Part shown: positions 34,630-46,617 of the stretch, one piece after another
How positions within the stretch are numbered: the first letter of the stretch is position 1
Layout: the number at the start of each line of letters is the position of its first letter
Assembly (NCBI GenBank): GCA_902805475.1
Contig: CADCSX010000005.1
Coordinates: forward strand, 1,933,501-1,997,500
Reading direction: 5' to 3'
DNA length: 64,000 nucleotides
Source: Entonaema liquescens
Taxonomy: Eukaryota > Ascomycota > Sordariomycetes > Xylariales > Xylariaceae
Program-made: the position numbers and the translations under genes
The notes under the pieces: model-generated
The model's input: only the letters and a program-made list of their open reading frames with translations
Database searches by the model: none
Told to the model about the DNA's origin: nothing

Positions 34630-36752
34630 GGCCTGCCTTCTTAATCCCCAATTCTTCTAAGACACAGCAGACTCAGAATTCGTACAACCTCGCGATTACT
34701 GTCGGATAAGAGGATATCAGCAGTCGCTTTACCATGGTGGGACAATGCGAATAAACATTGTCGATCGAACAGACGTGAATGCTGAGCAACGGAGAAGAGC
34801 CTCATGGTCTGATGTATTGGCATATACGCCAAATGAGAACAGACGCACAGCCTAATCAAGGATGATACAGGGGGATTAGCATACACCGATCCCAAATTCG
34901 CATCACCAATAGCGGCATCTATACAAGGCTCATCTCGCCCGTTTGGGAAGTAGGGGTACGGCGCAGCACGTCTCTCCAATCAGCGCTGCAGTAAATCCCA
35001 GGTTGAAACCAGGTTGAATATTCAGCTTCAACGGTGCCAAGGCCAAAATAGCGCTTATACTCCAGGTATATAGCGTCTGGATGCAAGCGCTGTAAGCTAA
35101 AAGAGTAGAAGCCCGACCCTTCCTGTCGCGAGCTGCTTAATCGAGACTAGAATTTAATACTACAAGCCACGTTTGGAGGGATATGCTGGTCTCTTGGTTA
35201 TCCGAACCGGGCTGCTTCGTGGACGTGTCGGTAGTGAATTAGGCTGGCATCTGTTTCAACGGTCAAAATTAGCGAAATAATAGTTTCGATGGGCAAAATT
35301 CATAAGGGGTTTATTAAGCCTAAGGCTTGGCCTTTTGGACCCTTGGTCTCATTAGGTAAATAGAAAGTTGTGGTAATGGAAGAATCTAATGAGTCTATAT
35401 CCAATCACCAATACACAGGAGAAGCGACTAACATAGAATCACTTTGTATATTTCTAACTGGGACCTACTGGGCAGAGGTTGTCAAGGCGCCACGTATTTT
35501 CCACTAAAGGTCGTCTCAACGCCACGACCAAAAGTGCGAATAGTTACAAACTTACATTGAAATGACATTTAACTAACTATAACAACTGAAGAGATATAAG
35601 CTTATCCAATTTAGTTGTAACGGCCAATACGTATGTATGCTCATTCAAATGATACCTAAGGCATCCATTCTCATTCTATTTCGGTAAACGTCAGTTGAAC
35701 TGAGCAGGGGCTTAAGACAAATGCGGTAAGGGAATGCGAGATGATCATACCCTACTATGTAGAAGAGACCAATCATATTCATCTAGCCTATGAGTTCATT
35801 CTAACAGAACTTAGATATATAAATCAGTAGATGCCACCCTAGAATTCGCTGTGGTTGAAATATGCATCTCGATCCCGCCGTCGTAAACAGATTCCACTCA
35901 CCAAACCTAACTAACCTAAACCTTTGGGCCCGGGACCCCAGAATACCGGCGGGGGTCCGGGGCCGCTCTGAAGACTGTGCGGAATATGCTTAAAATAAAG
36001 ATTCAAATAACGAATGTAACGTCGAGACGAAGACGAGCTCCCGATTTCGAATAGTCTGCTCGAAGAAAATGATGCGGGCTGCAAGCGGCAGGTAGACTCT
36101 TTACTAACCTGTTTATCCGACTTACGTCTAAGAACACCTTGCGAGGCTGATCTATGAGAAACAATTCTTCGGGTCCGTACTGAAGCTATCCCTGATCGCC
36201 CTCTCGCTTCCCCGACGACACTAAAGATGTCCATCGCCAAGGAGTATCCATGGGGGAAATACCCTAATAAAACAGGCGAGGAATAAGTTTGATTATGATA
36301 TACGAAGAAAGACGATGCGAATCACTACTAGAGGATACACAGCATACACATAGACACCTCACAATCTGATAGTAGATGGAATCATCCACGTGTTATAGAT
36401 TTGCCAGCCAAATAATTAAATTGCAAAGTTAGCTAACCTAGAGATCTATAATAAAATACTTCCATGAGGAATAGCAAAAGGGGTATCCGTAATCTTCATT
36501 CGCGGAATTCCAACGAATATAATCGTTATCATACACATGGGCGCCAATATGCGCGTACGCGAGACTCGTCAACGTCAACGTCAACTCGTAAGCGCGAATG
36601 GTATCATCAATCATCAAAGCCATAGCATCTCGCCTGTAAAATATCCCCGTACGCGAAATGCCGTAAGAATGTTACCCTAGTTGAGACGCACTAGGTTAAA
36701 CTGTATCATAGCTCATGAACTAGAGTTTTTTATGTCATGATCATTAAGATAA
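34630..36752. other. Spacer, no supported gene
   Basis: About 2.1 kb. A minus-strand frame at 35911-36237 (MDIFSVVGEARG...) and a short one at 36438-36623 (MALMIDDTIRAYELT...) could be exons of a small gene, but I cannot join them or recognise a family. The rest is low-coding sequence with several short AT-rich runs. Confidence 0.45.
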
Positions 36753-38796
36753 TCATCTACCCCTATAATCCGGTTTCCTCGCCATGTTAACTACCGGCGG
36801 AGGACCGTCCTCATCGGGATAGGGCGGCAAGGGACTCCCGGTTCTGGTAGGACGTCGGCCACCCGATATTTGCTTTTCGGGCAGCGGGGTCTTGGGGGGT
36901 AGTGGTGGCGGTTCGATGCGGTGTGGCTGGAATGGTTGTATCATAGGCTGTACAACAGGATCTCTCTGCCTCCGGGGATATTCGTCAGCCCCTGTGATTG
37001 CTATTTTATCACTGCCAGCAGCATTCCGATATTGTGCTGGCGTGGGGGCAGTCACCACGAGACGGTCAGGCTCTTCATCCGGGGGCGGCCTAACGGCTGA
37101 TAATGAGGCAGGAGGGGACGGGATTTTCTGTGGGCGGATGGCTGTCTGAGGGGGAGAGGAATGGCTGGTGGCAGGCCGGAAGCGGTCATCGGAACTTCGA
37201 GGCGATGGTGGGTTGGCTGGATTGAGAGCAAGGTGGTCGAGGTGATCTAGGCCGGACTCGTATGATTGTCGGCTTGACGGGCTGCTTCGGGGTGGGAATG
37301 ATGTAGGGAAATCTCCTGGAAGCTCAACGGCTAACGGCGCGGTTATCGACCCCATGGTCGGCTGGGCCACGATGCCAGGTATGCGACCGAGCCTTTCATA
37401 CCTCTGCTTTGCCTTGTGAATCTTGGCCAATTTTGTCGAGGACTCCTGTACCATTCTTTGCTCGACCTCTCTAGATAGATATCTCTTCGTGCCTGTGCTG
37501 ATATCGCCTAACCTATCCCACTCGTTCATGGCGAACTCTCCGACGCCGACTTCGACGTTAAATCGGTAGTAATTCTCAATGTTGACACCTCGTTTCAACA
37601 AGTGCTCTTTTTTCATGCGCTCGTGGATCGCTTCGCAGCCTTCCACCTTGGCAATCAACTTCCTTCTAGCCTCTCCCCATTCGCCCATAAAGCCTTCATA
37701 CCATAGATGCGAGTTTTGCTCGGTACCCTTTGGTCGTTTTCCAGTTCCTACGCTGATGAAGACGCCCACATCACGCCCAGGCCATTCGTTGACTGTAGCT
37801 TCATCGAGGGCCCAAGGAGATGGATTAAACGTTCCGGAGCCGTCATCATGAAATACCGTTTGCCCAATTTTGATCGGCTTGAATGCCAACCCGATCGCGC
37901 ATGTTGCCCGACCAGCCTCCCAGATTGTACAGTCGTATTCTGGGGCAGGCTCTTTTCTCGAGTCATAAGAACGGAGCAGCGCGGGAGCGCCGCCCTTAGA
38001 TGTTCCTTTATACATAGCGGTGACAGCACTGCGAAAATGTCAGCAATCATGTCGCAAAGCTAAAAGAAATGTAGCTCACGTCTTTGTCCGGTTTTCTCTC
38101 GTATCGTATAACTGTGCATCGGGGTTGCCCTGTCCACCGCGGAATGTTGATTTGGCTTGAACAGCCGGACTGCGCCCACTGAAGCTGACGACGCTTGCGT
38201 TGCTCTGGTGTCGTCGCGGGAAACCACTTGCAGCGCTCGACCGCGATATGGCAGATATAGGGCTAACAATATCTGATCCAAAGTCGTTTCCCTCGTCGTC
38301 AGACCAAGTATGCTCTCTTACGGCTTCCTTGATCGCGCGCTCAAGCATGGATGCTTTAAATAATGTCGAGCGATACGGTATACCAGCAAAAGTCTTATCG
38401 CTTTCGAAGACCATCCTAGTCATCCGGACGTATAGTTCTTTGCACTGTTCCAGATTTAATCGGAGTCGCCCCAACATTAAGGCGATTAGGCCGCCGGTGC
38501 CGGTTCCAACTATTAGATCGAAATGGTCGCATGGCTTAGGAATCTGATCGCGTTTTGGTGCTTTTCCTTCGATCTCGACGTAAGTTCGAAGCATAATTTC
38601 TTGTATGATGATAAACATGGAATATCCACGGACTCCTCCACCATCTGCGTCGGCGCAAAACGCCAGGGTTAGCCTTCATGTATGCCCGATTTACGCGTAT
38701 CGCAAGTGGCGGGGTAAACAACTTACCCAAGCTTAGTATCCTCAATGGAGGACCCTTGGTGGTGTCTTTCCTCTTTAGATGTCCCTCCGACTCCAT
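36753..38796 (-). CDS. Patatin-like phospholipase family protein lacking the nucleophile Ser
   Basis: Patatins hydrolyse acyl esters of membrane lipids with a Ser-Asp dyad. Model: complement(join(36753..38028, 38080..38644, 38727..38796)), 636 residues, with canonical frame-keeping introns. The first intron splits Asp24 of the oxyanion motif DGGGVRG (24-30). The expected G-x-S-x-G is GTGTG at residues 70-74, so Gly72 replaces the nucleophile serine (codon GGC). An Asp-Gly pair is present later in FHDDGSGTFNPSPW. Residues from about 410 are a Pro/Ser/Arg-rich disordered tail. Without the Ser the protein may be inactive or a lipid-binding scaffold; I recall GTGTGG variants in other moulds, which a search should confirm. 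The start at 38796 is preferred to an in-frame upstream codon at 38862. Confidence 0.85.
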
Positions 38797-41760
38797 CTTT
38801 GTCGCGATGGGGTTGATATCTTGGTCTTCTAAATATGTTGGCGATATGTTGTAATGTAGCAAGATTAAAAGTTTGACAGAAAAATTATGTTGAGACTGAA
38901 CCCCCCCGCCAAGTTCACTACGCTCGTCCGGTGACGACGTCAGTTATACAAGACAAATGAATTGAATGTGACTGGGGACGCCACAGCCAAATGATCCGTG
39001 AATATAATGCTGTCGCGTACAAGTAGTAGGAAATGCGATAACGTGAAGATATCAAATTCTTATTCCTAGGTGAATTCTGAATCGTATCGTATCGGAATAA
39101 GCGAGCTGAACAAAGACGCTTATGATGTTTGACAATGCCGTTGAAGAAGTGATTTGCTAGTGATGGGCTAAAATTCAAGGTTCTATCGAAGGCGCAACGG
39201 TCTTTGTCCGATGTGGCTAAGCAATTCAAGTCACTGTCAGGATTAGGTGCATACAAAAAAGACGTCACATGTACTTCGTTTAGCATAGCCAAGCCCGCAT
39301 ACCTGGGTATTGCTCAGAAGCGCTTGGATGTACCCACTACCTACCAAAGATCATCGGAAGATACGGCATTGTACCTGAGCTGCTTAGAGTTCATGATTGC
39401 TTACGAGAGGTATGCTAATCGACGCTAGAGGGCTGAGTCCAAACCTAAGTCATGAACCACGTGCAACTGCAAAAATTCTTTTTCTTTTTCCCGTATATTG
39501 TCAGCAGTTCTGATTGCAAGTCAAGTTGCGATTAAGACGACTTGGAAGTATTCATCAGGATGAACATGGTATAGGACGGGGACGGCAAAGTATGCATGAC
39601 GTCTATAATTCTTCAAGCTATTTGGGGGTTTGGCTCCCTCTTGATCAGTCACCAAACCGATGCGTTCATTGGTTGGCATCTCTTATTAGCCTACACGAAC
39701 AAGATGGGTTGGATGGATACCTATTGACGAAAATACCCAAGATACGAACATCGTGGCTCATTCATAATAGAGCATTTTCATTGGCAGGAGTGAGCGAAAC
39801 TGAGGGGATAGTATCGCCACCGTGACTTTAGGTTGCATTTATTCGATCAGTTTTACACGACTGGGACTTAACAGCTCCACTAACAAGAACTCTGAGGGAG
39901 GTTTTCTAGAAGACTTCCATGCAGGAGAATTTGATTATCCGTGCCGCGGCTGAGATAAAGATTAATGATCTCGATCAAGAGCAGATCGTTGATTATATTG
40001 TCCGCCAAGTAATGATCATTCGAGGGTAATAATCCGTTATGTACGCAATTCGAAGAGGCACGTTCCTTAAAGAGGCATTGGCGGCGCCAAAGAAATGGCA
40101 CTTAGGTATTATCGGCTCCGATACGTCCGTGTCCTACATAAAGGATCCGGGAGTTGACCGTGGCTTTTTATGCTCCTTGCGTGTCCATGCCAGTTTTACT
40201 TTATTTGCTTTCAAGTAGCGTTTAGTTTGCGAGGCCCGTTTTCCCAACGCCATTTGACCGCTCATTGTTGATGCGGTGAATCTAGGCGTAGTTAGATGTT
40301 TCGGGAGAAAAATAGATTTCCATCTTCGACATATCTCGTGACCCCTTTGTAGTTAGCTACATATACTCGCTCTTCTACTAGTCTTTTTTTGGTAATAAAA
40401 AAATATCAAGACCAAGCCTTTGCTTTTTGATCGTGATGTAGGTCGTACGTAAGATTACTCTCATCGTAAACATAAGGTGAACGAAATCAGGTTAACGCTA
40501 CACACATATTTGACATTCCGCTTGTTATGTAGTAAACTGAGGTTAGTGAAAAACTCAGATCTGTAAATATGTGCTGTTACGATTCTAGAAAGTTTGACTC
40601 TGGCGGTTTATACCCCGCTGGAAATGGCATAACGGCTTTCCGTAGTCTCGGGAAATACGGGATTAGTGACATTCCAATAGTGACACGGCATGGTTTGTCA
40701 CAACTAGAAACCAACAAGTAGCGTTAGCTCTAAGCAACATCCCGTAGCGTATCACCCGTTTTCGAACTCTGAACCCATCAGTGTCAATATCACTCCCGAG
40801 AGTAGGCAATATGTCGGTATGTTACTAGGTGGGATATTAGTGTTCGGCATGCACCGTTTTAACAGCACGAAGGACCTAAAAGTCCGGAAGGATTCAATGA
40901 ACAATTTCTAGAAATAACGACCGGGCAGCTTTCGGCAAAGTCGTCTGATACCATCAAGTTTCTGGTCTTGAATTAAACGGGCGCATGATTTGAATCCTGT
41001 GGCATATCCTTCGCTGTTCCTTTTCTTTATGTGACAGTCTCGCGACAGCGGCATACTAGAGAAAGCAGCGTCGGCATACTCCCCGGGGATTACCTAGCCC
41101 GGTAGCTAAGGAGGTAGGGCAGGTTCTCATTCCTGGGCCTAATCTTAAGGGCTAACTTCTCATTGGTGACGCTTGGGCGAAAGGTAGGGCTGCTAACTGG
41201 TTGTACAATGGTACCTTACCGCTCATTAAAGCTGAAGGAAGTGCGCTAACGTTGAAGGGGGAAGGTTGTGCTCCGATTCTGGCGTGAGCAGAACTGGGAG
41301 GATTCAGGTTGTGCGACGTCGCGTCGCACTCCGCGTTGTCGAAGAACAAATCCATATTCCTTCCCTTCACCTCCCACGTGGACAGTGGGTTTTTGATTTG
41401 GCCTCGGCCATAACTCTTGCTGGTACGGCGGCTGAGCTATGAATAAGTTGGTGGCAATACTCTCTTTCAACTGACTGTAAAATCGGTTACATGCGGACGT
41501 GACAGAATTACCATGTCAAAGAATGGTAATCTTGCGCTTCGTAAACTTATGGTTTAGAGAAAGCTGCAAACGTCCTAGTTTCCGTCCGGGCTAATTAAGA
41601 CAGGCTGGCGTGTCTTCGTTTCTAACCGGCTACGGCTACGGCTCGGCTCCGAAGACCGTTACGTGCATTATACCCATTTCAATATTAGTTAGAATGTCAA
41701 TTGAGCATCTACTAGGTAACTATGCAAGTACATACATAATAAACATGAACTTTCTTATTA

Positions 41761-41800
41761 GCTTAGCAGCTTAGCAGCTTAGCAGCTTAGTAGCTTAGGT
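41761..41800 (+). repeat. 8-bp tandem repeat, five copies
   Basis: GCTTAGCA is repeated, with the fourth and fifth copies slightly changed (GCTTAGTA, GCTTAGGT). A simple satellite-like array with no other signal. Confidence 0.8.
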
Positions 41801-42560
41801 GAGGGATTAGGCTGCCGGGATCCGCAGGCTAATACTTTCAATAAGAGACCGCTCATACGTCGTGTAACGAAGTGTTACCACGAACTGCTCAGGTGTATTA
41901 CGGTCAGATAATTAAACTGGTTGTCCTGAGCCCGCTGAGTCACACTCGTGAAAAATAAACGAACATAGCGTTAGGTATGGAATAAAATCGTATCGGTGAG
42001 CGGAAGACCCGAGGCTTATTTCAAAAAAGAAGAATAGACGGGCTGGGCTCGTATGTAACGAGTTCAAAAACTGATGATTAATCTTCAGACTAATCGAGAC
42101 CACGTATTGAACCATGAAAACCCGAATTGAGAGAAAAAAAAAGTTCGAATGGATTACCCCGAGTCTTTCCCCAGGGGGCTTGGGGAATAGCCAGGGACCC
42201 TAGCTGTCCCCAAATTCTATTCGGCCCGTAGTGGAGTCGCATAAATGGATTAGGAGGGAAGGGGCGTCACCACTTAACCACCAACTACATGTATTTTTTC
42301 ATAGGCCACTGACATCATTCCACAATCATGTGCGGGTGATGTACCGGAGCCTATCGAGCCTACCTAAGTAGGTAAGGTAGGTACCATAATCGTATTGTCG
42401 GGTACTGACTATTACCTAAGACACGAATTCTCTAATTTCGCAGCTTGCCGTCTTCATCTTCGAAAATATGACTGAGACCGATTGAGACAAGAATTCGACA
42501 GCGAGATGAATGCCATTGATACTCGAGACAATTTGACAACTTAACAACTTAATGGACCAC

Positions 42561-42581
42561 TTTTTTTTTTTTTTTTTTTTT
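42561..42581 (+). repeat. Poly-T tract
   Basis: Twenty-one consecutive T. It could be the poly-A end of a retroposed sequence on the minus strand, but no element body is recognisable. Confidence 0.7.
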
Positions 42582-43331
42582 GAATTTTAAGCTTTACCCC
42601 GGAATTCTGGTTATGGTTGCGTCTAAAGAAGATTGGAATTATGCCCTCCCTTACGCTCGAGTTTTCTGCAGACGGGGCATTACATAGCCTGCATTCTTAT
42701 CTGGATTCTTGTTGATCAGCGGGCAGACGGGCAGTAATTATTCGCGTGCAGAAATGATTATCCAAAATCCTGGAATCCTGGAATCCTGGGATTGCTGTTG
42801 GTCGAATGCTAAAAGTGCTAAAAGCCTAAGACAACCGTACCAATTGTACCCCATGCGACCCTCTTCTCCCGAGTGAACATTCCAGTAACCAATAGGCGCT
42901 GCCGCGAAGAGTCCCTCTCCCCGCGGATTGGCTTGTTACCCGCATATGGCTTGACGGAGAGAGCTAGCACGCGTGTGACCTCCAGAATTTTGTGGGCAAG
43001 TCCCACTGCCCTGGGAAGGCCACTGTCACCTTCATTCGGAAACACATTACGAGCCAGGCAAGCTCGGGCATTGTTGTAGTTGTAGGGAAAAAATCTAACG
43101 GGATCCGAACAAGGATTGGATTGCTCGCTTGCTCGCTTGCCCGATGCTTTTTCTGGTATGCCTTGATTCATTCATCCCGTGATCGAAACCAAGCTCATAG
43201 TTTTAGCTTGTAAGCTTAGCTTGACGAGTTCGATCAAGTCTGGGCCGATTACCTCGAAACGTTAATTCACCGAGATGCGAGAGAGCAAAAGATTGGGTAG
43301 GCCTATACCAATCCGTGGATTCGATGAAAAT

Positions 43332-43365
43332 CTGGGGATCCATCTGTAACGTCCCCCGGCCGGGG
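43332..43365. promoter_or_regulatory. CreA-like sites upstream of the sugar transporter
   Basis: CTGGGG at 43332-43337 and a perfect 12-bp palindrome CCCCGGCCGGGG at 43354-43365 each match the SYGGGG core bound by the carbon-catabolite repressor CreA. They lie about 350 bases before the start codon. Assignment is by motif only; such GC words also occur by chance. Confidence 0.35.
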
Positions 43366-43710
43366 CGCCACAGAAGCCATAGAACAGGTCCAGTGACCAA
43401 CTTGCCTTTGTTGCTACGATCAAAGGACTGGGGTCCTAGCAACCTGGCACCTGGCTAACATCCTTGAGATGGAAGTACACCTCGGGCTGTAGTGTTTGTA
43501 TGAATGTATGTATGTACCTCAGAAAAACTTCCACCACTCGAATCCTGGCCGCCCCCAGCAACACACCCCTTTCGCATATAATAAAGGATCGACCCTCTCC
43601 CATCTTTTCAGTCCTACTTTTTCGACATTGCTCTTGCACTTCCGCACAAACCAACCTAACCTAGCAAGTCATATGTGTCGCTAATAGACCACGCGGGGTC
43701 TAAGACAACC

Positions 43711-45404
43711 ATGAAGAAGTTTGGCAATATTTATATTATCGCGGCCACGTCCGTCATCGGTAAGTTATCATATCTATGCTACCGCTTCTTATTACTTGCA
43801 GCTTTTTTTTTGGCCGTTGCAGAGCACTGACCATTTAATTAGGTGGCGCGCTATTCGGTTTTGATATCTCATCTATGAGTGCTATCATCTCAACTGCCCC
43901 CTACAAATGTCAATTCAACCAACAAGTTAGTCCATCCGACCTGGAAACAACTGTCTAGTATGCCTTTAAGCTAACAAACAACAGGGCAACAGACCTGGAA
44001 CCAATGAATGCCAGGGTCCCGATGATGTTGTACAGGGTGGCATTACCGCCGCCATGCCCGGAGGTTCGTGGCTTGGCGCTCTCATCTCCGGTATTCTTAC
44101 GGATATGTTCGGTCGAAAGACATCTATTCAGATTGGTGCTATTATCTGGTATGCTCTCCATGGCAAAAGTCACTTCCATTCGGACGCATTCTGACAACAA
44201 ATTTTATAGGATAATCGGCTCTATCATTGTTTGCGCTGCCCAAAACATTCCGATGCTAATTGTCGGTCGTATCATCAACGGTCTTAGCGTGGGTATCTGT
44301 TCGGCTCAGGTTCCGGTTTACATCTCTGAATTGTCTCCGCCGTCCAAACGAGGTCGACTTATTGGAATGCAACAATGGGCCATCACATGGGGTATTGCAA
44401 TCATGTTCTTCGTGTGCTATGGTTCCAGCTTCATCGACGGAGCCGCAGCTTTCCGTCTGCCATGGGGTTTGCAAATGATCCCGGCTCTTCTACTCTTCTT
44501 CGGCTTGATGGTCCTTCCCGAATCGCCTCGTTGGTTAGCGAAGCACGATCGTTGGGAAGAGGCTAAAGAAGTGCTCGTTCTGGTCCACGGCAAAGGAGAC
44601 CCTAACTCTCAACTTGTCATGAAGGAGATGGCTGAAATTAAGGAAGCGGTCGACTTCGAGCGTGCCAATGCCGACGTGTCTTACATCGAGTTATTCCGAC
44701 CTAAGATGATCAACCGAACTCATATTGGCCTCTTTACGCAGATCTGGTCGCAACTCACTGGCATGAACGTCATGATGTACTACATCTCTTACATCTTCAC
44801 AATGACGGGCTCAGGCGATGATGTGTTACTGCCCAGCGGTATCCAGTTCATTATCAACGTTGTCATGACCATCCCAGCTCTTATCTGGCTCGACAGATGG
44901 GGTCGTCGCCCAACCATGCTCGTCGGTGCGTTCTTCATGTGCCTCTGGCTTTGCATCAATGCCGGTCTTTTCGCCGTGTATTCGCACGCGCCCGCCCCTC
45001 ATCAATTCGATACTCCCGCTATCTCTATGGTCATCAGTGGACCACCAGCCAAGGCCGTCATTGCTAGCACCTACCTATTCGTCGCATCCTACGCGCCGAC
45101 ATGGGGTCCCGTCTCTTGGACGTATCCGTCCGAGCTCTATCCTCTTCGCGTGCGTGGCAAGGCCGTCGCTCTTGCTACGTCTGCTAACTGGGCCTTCAAC
45201 TTTGCACTGGCATACTTCGTTCCCCCTTCATTCGCTAGCATCACCTGGAGGACGTATATTCTTTTCGCCGTATTCTGTTTCGCTATGTTCTTCCACACGT
45301 TCTTCCTCTTCCCCGAGACCTCCAACAAGACACTCGAGGAGGTCGCCGCTATGTTCGAAGACACCAGCCCCGGTTCCATCAAATATATCGGTATCCCGGC
45401 TTGA
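43711..45404 (+). CDS. MFS sugar transporter (hexose-type sugar porter), shortened C-tail
   Basis: Proton-coupled monosaccharide uptake at the plasma membrane is the family role. Model: join(43711..43759, 43843..43925, 43985..44148, 44210..45404), 496 residues. The small exons give KKFGNIYIIAATSVIGG, ALFGFDISSMSAII and a GRKTS loop; then PESPRWLAKHDRWEEA, WDRWGRRP-like LDRWGRRPTM and PSELYPLRVRGKA, the sugar-porter signatures. All introns keep frame. The read frame ends IGIPA-stop. If one G is missing at 45402-45404 (TTGAAG for TTGGAAG), the frame continues WKTTNDRSIIRVERN to a stop at 45500-45502, giving the usual charged tail. The transport core is intact either way. Confidence 0.9.
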
Positions 45405-46617
45405 AGACAACCAATGATCGTTCCATCATCAGAGTCGAGCGTAACCTTGTCAGCTCCGAAGAGAAGATCGACATTGAACATACCACCTCGGCTAAAATTT
45501 AAAGTTGAAGCATTGTACCGTAACGGCGCACCGGTTACATGGTAGGGGGGAAAGTGGACAGGGGCGTAGGATGTCCCGGGACATCGTTAATGGAAGGCGT
45601 ATTTATGCGAAACGCGTTGCCGAATATTCGGAGGGGCGTGTTTAATAGGAAGTCTCAGGACATAAGTTTATTCCTTACAAAGTTTCAAGCTTACGGGCCC
45701 ATGAAGAGCTCGAGGTTATATACCCTAAAATGAATACAATACAATATGATTAATAAGTCTACATCGCTCGTATTTATGGATAGCTACGGCTAATTAAGAG
45801 TGCATTTGTGTTAGAGGTTAACAGGTAGGTAAGTAAAATGTTAAATTGACTTGTGGAAGAGTTATTTAGTAATTTCTGAGTATCCTCCGAGTTCCGGGAA
45901 TTCCGAAATATTTACTACCAATTGTTATTCTCTACACGTTGAATGATTTCAAACTACCGCGTAACTGCTGAAGAATACCATAATACCCAACATTGACGGT
46001 ACTAACCAATAGAAGGCTTCGGAGCCGAGTTGTTATTGTACCCATGTTACTCTTACCGAAAAAGTGCAAGTCGGAGGCGGCCTTGAAGCTTCGTTGGAGC
46101 TAATCCCCTGCATCTCCGCATCTTAAAAGATGAATAACACTGTTAGGAGCATTAAAGATTATTAGCGCTTACAAATATGCGCTCCTATATGTTAACGAGG
46201 CTCTAAGCTCCGCTTCGGATTGTGAGACGAAATCTTCAGTGGTTCTTTACAGATTAGAGCTTCGGGTTAGATAACTAAGCCACTGCGGGGGGTTGGGTTC
46301 AACAAAATTATGTATCTAACGAAGACTTGGTATAGCGAATGATAGATAGCAGATAATAGCAGATAGCAGGGGACTAAAACAACATCGAAGGCCAAGCGAC
46401 GCACCACACACCCCCCCCCCCCCCAGAATCAGCCTCGCCCGTAGCCTGATCATTCCCAATCTCTCCCATCCCGCCCTCCATGGTCCTTCTTTAGCACCAT
46501 CGGCGATTTTATCATTGTGCAGATGATTTCCAATATTTGAGGTGTTGCGATTCTTTTTATAAATACAATTGCTGCCGAGAGCCTCCGTCGTCGTGTTACG
46601 CCATCAATTGACATCCG
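45405..46617. other. Spacer, no gene recognised
   Basis: Begins with the probable out-of-frame tail of the sugar transporter (to 45502). A run of 14 C lies at 46411-46424. The right end is the promoter of the caspase-like/C2H2 gene. Confidence 0.5.

Larger units (their letters stand above)
38797..43710. other. Large gene-poor interval
   Basis: About 4.9 kb without a convincing gene. The open frames (for example 39514-39825 and 42818-43171) show no recognisable domain. It contains an 8-bp tandem repeat at 41761-41800, a 21-base poly-T at 42561-42581, a TAGGTA-rich tract near 42360-42390, and at the right end the promoter of the sugar transporter. Confidence 0.5.

Noticed and set aside
35911..36237. 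Arg/Ser-rich minus-strand frame
   Set aside because: A GTTAGT donor exists inside it but I could not find a matching exon or a recognisable product.
44004..44209. Sugar transporter starting at 44004
   Set aside because: That start reads the wrong frame of exon 3 and intron 3; the spliced model from 43711 restores the first membrane segments.
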